54,369 nt of DNA. Source: Gnetum montanum (lineage: Eukaryota > Streptophyta > Gnetopsida > Gnetales > Gnetaceae). Location: assembly GCA_015680685.1 (NCBI GenBank), contig MNCI01011404.1, forward strand, positions 156,827 to 211,195, read 5' to 3'. This document shows positions 11,104 through 23,594 of this stretch, one piece after another (within the stretch, counting starts at the first letter, position 1; every line of letters starts with the position of its first letter). The notes below the pieces were generated by a model, which was given only the letters and a program-made list of their open reading frames with translations, did not search any database and was not told the origin of the DNA. The position numbers and the translations under genes are program-made.

Positions 11104-13150
11104 CTGTGGTCACAGCACATCCATGAATTAGTAGATATAACATGCAACTTGGGATATTTTGAGTACCTTATCTTGTCGATTAGTTACACTTGGCTACGGT
11201 TGGACCATGGTAGATTGATCTTTTATTATTATTTTATTAACTAATTTCATTATAAGTGTCACCAAAACTCATTGGAAGAGTTTAACTTTATAATTTGGTG
11301 TTTAAATGTTGATTTTTAAGTTAAACCTTTGTGGGAGTTAGAAAAAATGATGAAAAATTTTCTATGAAAAATGGCACATTTGTGGCCCCCATGACTAAGA
11401 GCTTACCTTTGGTAGCTACAGGGTCAAAGAACGAAGTGATTTGGATAAACGGTTAGGAATTTATGGGTTCTAGAAGGTTCTGGGCTTGAAACTTTGAAAA
11501 ACTCCCTTGGCGTTTGTAAGAAAATATGAAAATTTCAAAGTGGGGTCACATATATATATACTATTTTTCTACTACATTGATAAGGCCATGTATATGGGGC
11601 CTTGTATACATGTTTGTATCATCAATGGGGCCCTGTATATGAAGCCTGTAGGGAAAAATTCTAAATTTGAATATCTTAAAAAATACAAAGAATTTTTCAA
11701 TGAATTTTGGGTTCATGGAGTCCTAGAAAAAGAAAGAATATGATGAAATCATTGAAGAGGGCCATTGAAAGCTAAAAAATTCAAAATTTTGATGGAGAAT
11801 GTATTTATTGAACAAAATATATAAAGAAGCACATGGTTTGATGTAGAAGATGGATAGACAAAAGATTTTAATTGCAAGAATGCCTAATGATAAGGTGCTT
11901 AATGAATCCAACTAAGAGAAATGCAAGTGGATCCTCTCCATAGTAGGCACATGCCTTATTTTCCCTTGCATAACTTCAACCTAAGGAGTTTGTGGGCCCC
12001 ATAGGTGATTAATGGTTGATAGAAGTTAAGGACCAAAACCTGGAAGATTCTACTAAAGAATTTAGGTACGTTAGACCAAGACATCGAGTTAAGAACATGG
12101 ACATTAATAGTGAGGTGAGTTACAGATAGCATAGATTAATGATGGAAAAGGTGTAATGGAATTCCAAATTAAGGTCATAAGAAGTCCCTTGTGGAGTTAT
12201 GTTTAAAATGATCAAAGAAGATCCATCTTTAGTCTAGACCAAAACCATCCTCTTTCAGTGACTTCGCATTGCCGCTTCAAGACTAATCCATCCCCTCAAG
12301 ACACAAGAGTGCACCCATAGAACAACCACCATTCTATAAAGAGAAGAAAATAGAAGCATGAAGTTAGAGAGGGCCTTAGTTAGAGGAAACCTTTAGGCAT
12401 GGGTAACATGTCTTTTTGGTTCCATAACTAGTGCTTGTAGCTCATTTATTTGTCTAAGGGATGTGATTTGAATTCCCATAATGTTTTTTAAATATTTTTT
12501 TATTTTTTGATGGGAAGCACACCATGCAAAGACTTTATTTAACTTCTTGTTATTGGTCAACATGAAATAGTAAGAAGTCAATGAAAACGCTGATGCACCC
12601 AAGTAAGTAGAAGAGTACAAAGAGTATTGAGTCCCCTTGAAGTCACACCCTGTGCAAACTTTTGAATCCTTCCCAATTCTAGAAACTACCAAGTTCACAA
12701 ATTTATTAAAAGTTTATTTAATGAAAGGTAACTCAAACTTCCAAAACAAGGAAAACCATAGAGTTTGTGAATGGGTGGATGTCATGGACTCACTACCTAT
12801 TCCATGAAAAAGAAACCATGACTTAGCCATTAGTACAAAAATTTAAAAATAGAAACTAGACATTAACAAATAAAACATTAAACAAAAACCACCATTAGTA
12901 ACAACTACACAACCACTATGTCCTATTGACATAAAGTACATTTATTAGCAAAAAAATTAGAAAATCACACACTAAAAATAAAGTAAAATATATAAGAAAG
13001 TGTAAAATATTCAAGAAAAGTTTAAATGTACTAATGATGATGTAAAACAAAAAATGATGTAAAATAGGAAAATTTTGAAAATTAAAAAGGTGTAAAAGAA
13101 ACATTGCAAAGATAAAAATGTGTAAAAAAAAAATAGAAAAATTGAGGAGC
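11104..13150 (-). other. Element D: spacer between integrase and extra ORF
   Basis: About 2 kb without a convincing coding frame, homologous to 17896-19950 (E) and 49271-51150 (C). Shared marks are a TATA-like run near 11550-11562, a PPT-like CCCCCATGACTAAGAG at 11385-11400, the block GGCATGGGTAACATGTCTTT at 12397-12416, and an A-rich tract on the plus strand at about 12930-13130 next to the end of IN. The AG directly before the ORF start suggests an intron or leader for a subgenomic mRNA (inference). Confidence 0.5.
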
Positions 13151-14183
13151 CACGTATATGCATAGGATAGATGGCCATCTCCCTCATGACTGAGTTGAAA
13201 GGAGGAGACATGGAATAAAGAGTGTGGTTGTCCATATGATGAGGTATTATTCACACTAGCTTGGTTTGGCTCAAGGAACGGTTTCACTTGTTGGATGTTG
13301 ATCAATTGCTTTTTATTTAGGCTCTCAGGTTTGTAGATTAACATGGCCCTAGAGGGAAAGATTTTGTCAATTATATAAGGTTCCTTCCATAACATTTGGA
13401 ACCTTATTTTCTAGGGTATATGTGTGAGGTTCCACTAGAGAACCTTATCTCTAGGTTAAAATTTTACTTTTAGTATTCTAATGTCATGACACTTCTTATT
13501 GTATACCTTGTACACTTCATTTAAAGATAGGACCACTAATTAGTTTTCATCTAGTACATTTAGGTTGATCAATATTTCTTTTTGTGTTAGGCTCAAGTTA
13601 AGGTCCAAGTCATAGGTTGTTGAAAGTGTATTGAGCTTGAATTGGATTGGAAGTGTTGAAAGTTTATTGTACACTAGCTCATAGGGAGAGTAGCCTATAT
13701 GGAGTTTCCATGTTGAGTGGTAGGCCCAAAGGGAATCATTAAATTTTATGCTCCAGCCTCTTCTATATTTGCTAATAGTTATTATTAGAATCTTTGTGAT
13801 CTTCCTATTGGTAACTTTTGCTTGACCATTAGCTTGGGGGTAATAGGATGTTAATTTATGTTCCACCCCTAAGCATTGCATCAACTTTTGAAAGGTGGCA
13901 CCTATAAAATGGGTTTCATTGTCAGAAATCAGTGCATGTGGCATATCAAACCTATTTACAATATGTTGTTGTACAAATTGAGTAACGATGGATGATGTAC
14001 AGTTGGTGATGGTTGCTGTTTTTGCCCATTTGGTGCAATAGTTGATTGCTATGATGATGTATGTCTTTCCATTGAACATGGGTGTGATGGGACCCATGAA
14101 GTGTATGCCCCATATGTTAAAGGGCTCCAATGGTTAAATCCACTATTGAGGACCCTCCATTTGAGCAGTCATACCACCATCTC
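13151..14183 (-). pseudogene. pol: Element D: integrase core and C-terminal domain
   Basis: DDE-type retroviral integrase relic. The frame 13540-14130 shows WGIHFMGPITP, YCTKWAKT, ALISDNETHFIG, SYYPQANGQAKVTNRKI and GYSPYELVY, the ordered landmarks of a Ty3/gypsy integrase core. The family has Asp, Asp and Glu at the three catalytic positions; here they read His (WGIHF), Asp (SDNETHF) and Lys (NGQAKVTN), so two of three are lost. The C-terminal part (13150-13540) keeps LWKEPYIIDKIF and INIQQVKPF. The N-terminal zinc-binding part is separated by insertion of element E and lies at about 26008-26200. Confidence 0.85.
14179..14183. repeat. Left target-site duplication of element E
   Basis: ATCTC, identical to 26003-26007 on the far side of E. 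Both flanks are integrase sequence of element D. Confidence 0.85.
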
Positions 14184-15006
14184 TAATGAGAAACAAGGTT
14201 CCCCTAGCTCAACCATACGAATCACAAGCGTTCACACATGATCCGATTGGATTTCATCGATGGGACTAGTTGTGGCATCTAGATTGTTATGCCTTGATTG
14301 TAGTTCGCTATCTTCACACTTGGACTAGTGGTAGCTTTGTCATGTATGGTTTAGTCCAAAGTGAGACATATGATGTGGTTTCTAATTCTATGCTATGCTA
14401 CTCTTGATGACAGAAAGAGATAAATTGATTAACTAATGAATAATGAAAACAAAGTCTAAATTAGCGTAAGGTGATGGTATCCACTATTAATCGTCCATAC
14501 ACATCTTGGACTTCATGGAACTACTTCTAGGATTGCCAAGTGTATGTCATTGGTTATGCCAAACGATACACCTTTGGGTTACCAAGTACTTCCACTTAAA
14601 TGCTCATGATTAAGGTGTACACATTCCACTTAATGATAGGAATAATAAATAATGATAAATGGAAATGTTTAACTAAAGAAGGCATTAAATAATTAAAGAA
14701 ATAATATTAAACTAAGTGGATGCTGCAATGATGGAAGTAATAATGATCTTTATTACTAGTCATGTAACGTGTCCAAGTATGTCACACTTGAACAAAGATA
14801 CCATACGATTACAAACATCATGCTGTGGGCATGCACTGGGAATAAAAGACTTAAAAGAGAAGGAACTAAAAATTAAAACTATCTCCCTAATTCTTATGCT
14901 CTACATACTGTCTCATCCAAACACCCAAGTGTAGTATTTATAGGTAGCTTTAGATGAGGTGACATTGGGTATATAACATTGGGGCTCATCAAATCTCAAC
15001 TCATCA
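14184..15006 (-). mobile_element. Element E: 3' LTR
   Basis: Begins TAATGAG (first G of TGATGAG changed to A) and ends AACTCATCA. It aligns with 25117-26002 throughout and is about 60 bp shorter, owing to loss of one unit of a short internal repeat (GACATTGGGTAT...) near the U3 end. TATA box at 14935-14943 on the minus strand. Confidence 0.85.
14935..14943 (-). promoter_or_regulatory. LTR TATA box (element E, 3' LTR)
   Basis: Plus strand TATTTATAG, read CTATAAATA on the minus strand, about 65 bp inside the LTR; same position and context (CCAAGTGTAG) as in the 5' LTR at 25870-25878. Confidence 0.5.
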
Positions 15007-15020
15007 TATCCCCATGACTG
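15007..15020 (-). other. Element E polypurine tract
   Basis: The minus strand reads CAGTCATGGGGATA directly abutting the LTR start TGATGAG. Purine-rich and in the expected place for plus-strand priming. Confidence 0.55.
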
Positions 15021-15102
15021 AATGAAAACTCATGCTCGAGTTAAACAAAGATGAGGAACAAGTTCTTTACAAAATATTGGGTAGGTATGCAATTATTGAC
15101 TA

Positions 15103-17895
15103 ACTCAAATAATGGAAAAAATAATTAACTCTTCGCATGTTGCAGTGTTGTAGTACAAAAATGAAACACATTATCACAAAACAAAATAAGATAAAAACAA
15201 GATCAAGAAGCTCAGGTAGTGCTCGGAGGTGGTGGCTCTTCCATTGGCTACTTTCCTTTGTCACTAGGCTGTTGAAACTTGTATTGATTAAGTAAAGCCT
15301 ACAACTTTTCTTCCTCCATCCTTGGGTCATGCATCATCTAGGCTACTGTGCTGATGTGTGTTGGCACTGATACATCCTAAGGACATGGCAATTGTAGAAA
15401 CATTTAATTTGCTTTTACGTACCATGTTGCAAATTATCATCGTTCTTCCTTAAAAGCCCTAGCTTTATCTTTGAGCTCATGATAATCTGTCAACTTGTCA
15501 GCCAAGTTCTAGGCTACATCTTTCTATCTTTGATAACTAGTTTTGACCCCCTTCAACTCTGATTTTGCCACCTACAGCTTTTGCAAAGCATCTTTTCGAT
15601 CCACAAACTCTTTCTCATACAATGCATAGGTGGTTACCACTTTTCTTTCTAGCTTACTTTGGGGAAAACCTTTTGTTAAGATGGAAAGGTTGGCATATCT
15701 AAGGTTAGCCAACATCATGTACTCTTTTAAATCTTCTATTTGGAAGTCTTTTTTTTTTTTTTTACTTTTGCTTGTTGGACCATGGTATAACTGTCCAAGA
15801 TGGCCTACCATTTAGAATTCTATGATGACAAGGAGCTAATGTGGGCCTTGACTATATTGATTTTCTTCTCATTGGTTTCCTTATACATGCCAACTTGGTT
15901 ATAGAAGTGTTCTTTTAATTTTTCATGCCTTTTGGCCTCATTCTACCATGCGCTGATCTTGATTACTAACTTTTGATGAATAGCATGTGCCTTCTCTACA
16001 GAGAGGATTCTATTTTCTTGGGCCAATCTACTCATATCCTAGTTGACCCTCACCAATTGTTCTTACAACTAGTGGACACTTTCTTCTAAGATTTTCTTTT
16101 GTCTTTCTACTATGGGCAACCAAGAATTCTCTCCAGTGAGCTACTTATTTTCTTCTTGGATAGTGGTTAGTGCCTTTTTATATGCATGAGATTGCACATC
16201 TATAGTAGAGGCATTCCAAACCACCATCTCCTTCTCTCACTTCACAGCTACTTTCTCCTTTGCTAGCTTGATGAGCTTCTTTGTCCTGAATTGCTCTAGT
16301 TAATCTAGTGCAAAAAAAGGGCAGGATCCCATTGCTCAATGTGCAGGGTAGCCAACTCTTCTTGCAATCTTTGTACCTTAGATTTTTCATATTCTACCTT
16401 GACCTCTATCATGACCAACTTTCCTTTGGTGGTGATGAGGTTTGATTATGCTACAGTGACATCACTAGGGATGTCAAATAGAGTGGTCATTACTTGACCC
16501 ATATGTAGTAAGTAATCAAGCACATCCTCATCATTGAAGGAGTCATTGAGGTCCCAACCAGCATTTGTGCATCTCTAGTTCTTGATAGATTAGTTGGAGG
16601 CACAATAGGAACATTGAATGACCCTTGATGTGATCAATGATCACCTCTGCTATGCTCGCTACATCCTCATGTTGTAGCACCATGACCCTGATGCCTTCTA
16701 TAGTTTCCAATGTGACTTAAAAAGATGTAGCATTTTCAAAGATCTAGTGTGACCATTGGGATCCCCTTCCTCCTGATTGAATTGAGATCTCTTCTTTTGT
16801 TGGATTAGTTGATATGGTGGGCTGTATCACATCATCCATAACTCAAAAGAGATTAGCCTCATCCCTACTTCCCCAAATAATGGTTCTAGTGATTCTCTGC
16901 ATGTGGCTCATTGATAGTCTATAATCTTGTGGTAGTGGTAGTGAAGCTAGTGCTTGTGGACATTGCTTAGGCTTTTGTTGCATTTTTTTTCTTGGTTCTA
17001 CCTCCTTTTTAGCTTCTTACTCCTCACTAGAATCTTTTCTTGGTGTTGCGATTTTTAGGAGTTCTATGAAGGAGGTGTGCTAAGCCTTCCTAGGGATATC
17101 ATTGGTATATTCTAAGATTTTAGTGCACTTGCACAACTTTCTAATTATATAGGAAAATAAGAGTGTTGGTATCCCTAACTTTGTTTCTTCTAACCACTGT
17201 TGGATTTCTATGAAGTAATATTGGGAAAGGTTGATTGTAAATTTTTCCATTAAAATGGCACTTCCCCTAGTTGCATATGTTGAGATTTGATTAAAATATG
17301 TGCTACCTCCCAATCTTAAAGTAGGTTCTCTCTTCCAAAGTCAGTTCATGGTATACAATATGCTTGTCTTAGCCATAATTTCTTTGTTTCAGGGTAAGTT
17401 TTGGTGGATAGGTAAGCAACATTGGCCTTTTCAATGGATAGGTTGAGATTTGTAGCTATGTAGACTACATAAGAGACATTCACCCTATAGATGTTAACAA
17501 TGGTACCTTCATCCTTATTATGCCAGAATTGATGGACTTTGCCCAGATACCATTCATCATTGTCGGATAAGATAGGCCATAATGGGGATGCTTTGAGTTG
17601 TGTTCACATCATGTCTAGAGAAAACTCCATGAATGGACTGAAGTTCATTTCCATAATGATTGAAGCCAATGTGGATTTCTTCAAGGTGGTAGCAAGGTAG
17701 TCAAGGGGCAACATGAGACGTTGTTCCTATTCAGGGATCGGTACTTCTTTTGCCTCTCCTTGGGTCGATTTCCTGGTAGTAGGGGCCTCTTGATGGATAC
17801 TAAGAGATTGGGCCTCCTGTTTGATCATGGCCATCACATGGATGTTTAGTGGCTCTTTGTGAGGGTTCACCCTAAGCACCTCTTTTTGGAGCCAT
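15103..17895 (-). pseudogene. Element E: extra ORF downstream of spacer
   Basis: Homolog of 8257-11103. The start is ATGGCTCCAAAAAGA at 17895, preceded by AG. A well-preserved N-terminal stretch (about 17340-17720) reads STLASIIMEMNFSPFMEF, then SPLWPILSDNDEWYLGKV, then VNVSYVVYIATNLNLSIEKA. A later part (15572-15811) is charged and helical (KKKKKDFQIEDLKEYMML, LERKVVTTYALYEKEF), consistent with a coiled coil. The far C-terminus (15103-15330) holds a hydrophobic run LLDLVFILFCFVIMCFIFVL that could span a membrane. Stops and frameshifts are frequent. Position and a possible C-terminal membrane segment recall Athila env-like proteins; there is no direct homology evidence. Confidence 0.6.
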
Positions 17896-19950
17896 CTCTA
17901 ATCAAGAAAAAACCAGGTGTTACCAAGGTTATGTTTATTATCATTAATCAATGTATACCTTTCTCATAACCTTAGTTCATTGAGCTCATAATACATATTA
18001 TTATAGGGTTAGGAAAATTTTCAAGAAAAATCCCCCAAAAAGTGTTTATCTCTTCTACAACCCATTGCAACTAGTTCCTTTTTTATTACTTGTGGTTTAA
18101 AATAATGGTTATGGGTTCATGGATTACAAAAATTGGATATCTAGCATTATCATTAGTGATTTTGCATTATAATTGCTAAGGTTTTTTTAACATCCTTACC
18201 CTTATGGAAATAGCAAATTTTAGCAAATTAGTGTAAAGTTTGCATGCAAGCATCCCCCCATGACTAAGTTGAACTCTTCGGGTTCAGATAGATTTGAACA
18301 ACATGGAAGTCAAAGTGTTAAAGAGCTAGATATCATAAGTGGAAGATGGAGATGTAGAGTTATAAGTTGCAAGAAAAAATTTCAACAACCCCCCTAGTTG
18401 CAAATTAGATAAATAAAGTTATGATTTTTACAAGGGTTGAATTTATAGTAATTTTGAGACTCGACATCACGTATGTGACGTCGTGTATGCAACATTGGGT
18501 CAGAACCTACATTGGGTACATGATGTTGAGGTCCAAAAATTTTGATTTTATGGGGCCAATGAACATACAAACGAAAGCTCTAGGATGGAAAGGTTTGAAG
18601 TTAAGTTTATCATGCTAGGTAAGTGAAAAATGAATTTGAGGCACTATAAGTAGGATTAAGGTGAAATTGTCAATGTGAAAAGTATGAAAATGGGCAAGAA
18701 AAAGGGCATTGAAAGTGTAATTATGGGACAAATTAATTTTTGATAAGGGAAACAATAGGATGAACAAGTTTGAGTTTTTAAGAGGTAAAAAATTATGTGT
18801 GTATAGTAAACAAGTACAAGTCACAAAAGTTACACAAGTGAGTCCTTCCCAAAGCAGGCTCTAACCTATGATGCCATTGTGTAACCATACCTATTATGTC
18901 TGTAGGCACTAGAGGGGTTGAATGCAACACATAACTGTGAAACAAAACACAGACATTAAAACCATTGAGATAATCACTGCATGTCATACAAAACCATAAG
19001 TTATGAAGATTCAGATAACGAGATGAGATGGATTGTAGAAGGGATCATAGAAATCAAAATATGAGGTGTTGTACAATGGTCATAATGAAACCTTGTGTGT
19101 TATTAATGGTTAAATAACCATGTGTCCTTTCCAAGATTCAAACCAAGTTCAAACCACCTTTCAATGACACTGCATCGTTTCATCCCATTGGTAGAAAACT
19201 ATAAGACTACCAAAGTCATGAGGAGTAACATCACTTGGCATTTTGTCTAAGGGAGGAGCGTATTATGAAACAATTATTTCTCTCTTTTTTTATGGTTATG
19301 AGAAGTTGCCAACCTTTGGGCATGGGTACATGTCTTTCCAGTGGAACCTACAGAAGTTTATTCAGTGTTATTTAAAGTTGCTCTTACTTCCATTTTTTGT
19401 TAGATCTACAAGGATATGGTTACAACCTCATCAACATGATAGAACATATAGAAGTAGCCAAAGAGAATCCAAAAATTCCCTTGATTTCACACCCTTTACA
19501 TTCTACCTTAGTTCTACACTCTTCCATCTAGACACAATGATTATAGATTTATTATTAGGTTGGATGATGAAAAAGATTACCATTATGACTAGAGCAAGAA
19601 CCTCTTATTAATGTAATGGGTGAATGGATATAGTGATCCCAATGTTTGAATAATCAATTCATTATGACTTGACAACATAGAGAAGAACCTCACCTCAATG
19701 GTCAACATGATCAATAATGAGATTACATACAAAGAAAATTAAAATGAGAACTAGAAAAAAGCAGAAAAAATAGGAAAGTGATAAAAAATTATAAAATAAA
19801 AAATAAAAAGCACTAAAAAACCCTAAAGATTAGAATGNGGTTAGATGTATTGTGGGTTAGGATATGAGGTGTGTTAATATTATGGATGGATAGCCCACAA
19901 TTGCACCCTTGAGCATGAGATGGTATGCACGGATTCATGTGTCTCCCCAC
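17896..19950 (-). other. Element E: spacer upstream of extra ORF
   Basis: Non-coding, homologous to 11104-13150 and 49271-51150. It contains the PPT-like CCCCCCATGACTAAG at about 18245-18260, a TATA-like AATTTATAG near 18440, the conserved block GGCATGGGTACATGTCTTTC at about 19319-19338, a downstream match CCTTGATTTCACACCCTT near 19480, and an A-rich tract at about 19730-19820. I see no real gene in it. Confidence 0.5.
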
Positions 19951-21580
19951 ATTTGTAGATTCATTGGTTGGATGTGGGATTGGAGTACTAATTGATGGTG
20001 GCCCTAGTGTATGGTTGGAGGATGTTGGTTGAGATAGGGAAGGTGATGTGCTAGGTTGGCCTTGTGCTATCTTGGATGATGTGGTGGGTCCATGTGTGGT
20101 TTACCTCAGCTTATGGCCTTTCCTCTAGAAGGGACATTTCTAGTGTTGTGGTTGGGACCTACTAGTGTTAGCATGTCTTTGTATATTTGTAGCATAAGTG
20201 GCACTCATTGGTTGATAGTGTGGGGCTAGACCTTCCTAAATTACTAGCAATGATGTATAAGGAGATGGATTATGAGAATATTGAGGGTAAGTTGAATGGT
20301 AAGAGGAACACGGTTGTGATCCTTTAGGGGATTTCATGTATTGATGGTACTTGGGAGAGTGGTAGTGGTGATTAGAGGTAGAGGATATAGAACTAGTTAG
20401 AAAAACAAAATGTTGAACATAATAGCCATGCATGTTTAGTGGATATGGCTAATGTGGTGGTGGCCCTACCCATGACCGTGGTTGTTGCCACTACGGTTGA
20501 TGACTGTGTTGAGGCTAGTAATAAGTATTCTTAGAATGGTACGATCGATTGTGGGGCTGTCTATAATTACCTTGTGGGAGAGGAAGTCTCCTAGGCATGT
20601 GCTTTTACACAAATTTTGGATTTAAGGCACTTGTCCAATACTCCTATAGATGTAACAACATGGGGCATTGACCCTTCGGATGGTCATATATGCATAGGTC
20701 ACATTCATCATCTTCATTTGTGGTGGAGTCTTTAGCCTCACTTTCATTAGCCATTTTTCTCGATGATTGAAAAGTGTTCCTGATTATTTGTTGATTCTGT
20801 GTCCCTTGTTTATTGTGTTTGATGGGTGTGTGTTGCATGATCTTCTCCATGACCATCTCAATAAGAGTTGTGAAATTTCGATTTATCCATTTAGAAATCT
20901 TATTAAACTTTGCTTCTATATCATTAATAGACTCCTTTATAGGAAAAGTCTATTGCAAAATCACCTTATTGAAAGTAGTCTCATTTTCCTTACCATAAAT
21001 TTGGACCTCCTTTGATTGAAGAGTAGGATCCCATTGAGATTTCTTAACATTCTCCTATTTGCACATTTCTTCTTCTTCTTTTACCACACACTCTATTATC
21101 TCTTTGAGCTAATGGGCTTGAAGCTCATATAGTTGCTCTAGGGCATACATCCCAAGGATCACCCTTGTTTCATTATGAAGCCCATCTATGATGCGGTAAA
21201 TTTTCTCTTCCTCGGAGAAATGATGGCTTGGGCATCAATTCATTAAGGCATAATATCTATCTAAGGCCATGTCCAAGGGTTCATGTTGTTCTTGTTTCCA
21301 CTCTTAGATTTGTCTCCTCAAATTGGACACTCTTGTATAGGTTTGGTATTTCTCGTTGAAAAGTTCCAACATTGTGAACCATCATCAGATTAATTTTGGT
21401 CTCAATGATCTATACCACATTTGGGCTCTATAAATTAGTATCCTAGGAAAGGACTTAAGCTTTTGCCATCCACTTTCAATGTTATAGCTATCACAGGCAT
21501 CATGGAAGGCTTGTAAATGATGTTGCGGATTTGAGTCATAGCCTCCTACAAATTCTAGAATATTATTCATGTCAAGCTTA
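19951..21580 (-). pseudogene. gag: Element E: gag, capsid to C-terminus
   Basis: Capsid block at 21385-21570: MNNILEFVGGYDSNPQHHL then SFPRILIYRAQMWYRSLRP, matching the Retrotrans_gag pattern. Downstream (20644-20856) EDDECDLCIYDHPKGQCP is a well-kept zinc knuckle C-x2-C-x3-H-x4-C. A Ser/Pro/His/Tyr-rich tail follows (20236-20433, for example NHHYHSPKYHQYMKSPKG). The N-terminal part is displaced to 24427-25060 by the solo LTR F. There are stops between the open stretches. Confidence 0.75.
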
Positions 21581-21585
21581 GGTAG
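21581..21585. repeat. Left target-site duplication of solo LTR F
   Basis: GGTAG, identical to 24422-24426. The flanking gag sequence reads continuously across the insertion. Confidence 0.75.
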
Positions 21586-22882
21586 TGTTGGCGACCGTTT
21601 GGGACGTGACTGCCAACGAGTGTCCTCGAACAGGATTTAGGTGCCTACTGGTCTCTAGCAACCACAAGGCCCAGATACCTCCAAATAAACTCAGTAGTTA
21701 ATGTGAGTATGTGTGTGTGCTGTTGCGGCGTGCGGTTGTGAGAAATGTAACGATTGCGTTGTATGTGAACTACAAATGACTTACTTTAAAGAGATTCAGC
21801 CAACTTTGTCAAGTACTGTGAGTTGTTGAAAGTTTCCTATTTTGTTCAACTACCTAGTCTACATGGTCCTTATAATACCTACTTGTAACAAATAAAATTT
21901 TACAAAAACATTTGAGCACAACTCCGCAATCTACTCCTAATTTTCCCCAGAGAAAGAGATAGTTCCACAAGAAAACTAGAAATAGAGCAAGATTTGTTGG
22001 AAATAAACAGAAAAGAAAAGAAAGAAGATTTGTGTAGACCTCAAATATTTAAACAAGGTAAAATGACATGAGTAAACACTTCGCAATAAAGCTATCCCAA
22101 ATTCAATATCTACGTATTGTTCAAACTTCCAAGGCTTAAACAAGCAATATCTTCAAGACAATCCTACTATGCTACCAAAAATTGCTGCGTAAACTACCAT
22201 GTACAAGACTCCATTTTGACTAGATAATAGATGTCAACGATTGCATTCAAATAGAACCTTTAAAAGACTTGACAATTTTTGATTGAAAGACCACGAGAAT
22301 TCACTTTAAAGATAAAAAGAAGCTATTCTGGTCCCATCAAAATACCAAAGATTCTTTGAACCCTCTCGACTACTGAATTGTTCAACGGCGTGACTACAAA
22401 CAGAGGCTCTCTTACAACAATCCCAATAGCAGTTCCCACACGTTACACAATAATAAAATTTACTACTAAAATGCTCTCAAGGCTTTTAAACACAAGCACT
22501 TCTATGGCAAAATTTTAATAGAAATTTCTATTGGGCAACAAGAACAATAAGAGCAATCTAAAAATCCCAAAATTACTTGCCAAGGATGATACTATCTAAA
22601 CCACTAGCTAAACAATTAAAAAAAAACAAAAAATGAAATGCATAAGTCATAGGACCATGACAAAGAAGCTGAAATCTTTACTCTAGCAAGCCATCTTGCA
22701 AGCAATCGTTCACAATTTCTTTACAAAGCTCTTCTCAAGACCTCAAGTATGTCTCCGAGTGAAAGCCCAAGTGTGATCCCAATGTCTTCTCAAAAGTGTG
22801 ATGTATGAGACCTCCCAAAAGTCTTAAAAAAAATTGGGATTCCAATTGAGATTCTTCTTTTTTTCTTCCTTCCCCCGAAGCC

Positions 22883-22891
22883 TTTTTATAG
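22883..22891 (-). promoter_or_regulatory. TATA box of solo LTR F
   Basis: The minus strand reads CTATAAAAAGGCTTCGGGGG: a strong TATA core followed by a short GC-rich segment. It would give a U3 of about 1.5 kb. Confidence 0.5.
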
Positions 22892-23336
22892 GGTTCCAAG
22901 GTAGGTAGGGAAGTTACATATTCAAAAATATCTCACCTAACTTCTCTCCCAAGTAACTTGGCCAACCAATTAGGAGATTACTTGGTCAACAAGTTAGGAG
23001 GTTACTTGCCCAACAAGTTAGGTAAGTTACAACAATTTTGGGTGGTTTCAACCACCATATAGATAAAAAATCTGCAATTGACAAGTGTCTACTTCATGTA
23101 TGATATTGGGTAAATATCCCAAGAATTTTTGTCTTTGAATATATCTTTAATATAGAGGTAGGTGTTCAGCATGTATATCCAATGTTCATCTTGTTAATTT
23201 GAGGCTTTAGAAACGTCACGTTTCATTTTTACAAAGAATATAATTGGATATAAAATTAATTTAAGGGATGGCCGATGAGAGAAAATATACGTTCCAAAAG
23301 TAAATAATTTTCCAACGTCGACTGATATCATGGAAG

Positions 23337-23594
23337 ATGCAGTTTGCAGTTAACCGAGTTGCCCAATGGCTTCTCCTGTACGTAGCCCTTCTTCACAGCT
23401 TGTGCTCCGCTCCGCCGAACTCGTCTCGTCCAATGAACCCCCAAGAATACGATGGCAGTTGGAACCACTTCCATGCACAGCTCGGCAGTAGTTGCTATTT
23501 CTCCCATATCGGCGGTGAAATGGCTTGGAACTGTAAACCCTCGGTGATGGTGTCCTGCTCCTATACGTGGGCGGCGTTCAAGTTCGGCACGTAA
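23337..23594 (+). CDS. Hypothetical 85-residue ORF in solo LTR F
   Basis: An open frame in the GC-rich island of F. The first 25 residues form a hydrophobic stretch after one Arg (VAQWLLLYVALLHSLCSA), which looks like a signal peptide with cleavage near CSA-PP. The rest contains NPQEYDGSWNHF and SSCYFSHIGGEMAWNC with four Cys. I do not recognise the protein. The opposite strand is also open (145 codons, 23328-23765), and GC-rich sequence favours chance frames on both strands, so this may be a fragment of a captured exon or no gene at all. Confidence 0.2.
   Translation: MQFAVNRVAQWLLLYVALLHSLCSAPPNSSRPMNPQEYDGSWNHFHAQLGSSCYFSHIGGEMAWNCKPSVMVSCSYTWAAFKFGT

Noticed and set aside
11095-11110. 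TGGCACCAAAAAG taken as a primer-binding site, making 11104-13150 a second long LTR
   Set aside because: The same bases are the MAPKR start codon region conserved in three copies, no matching LTR pair flanks anything, and the spacer always lies between IN and the extra ORF.
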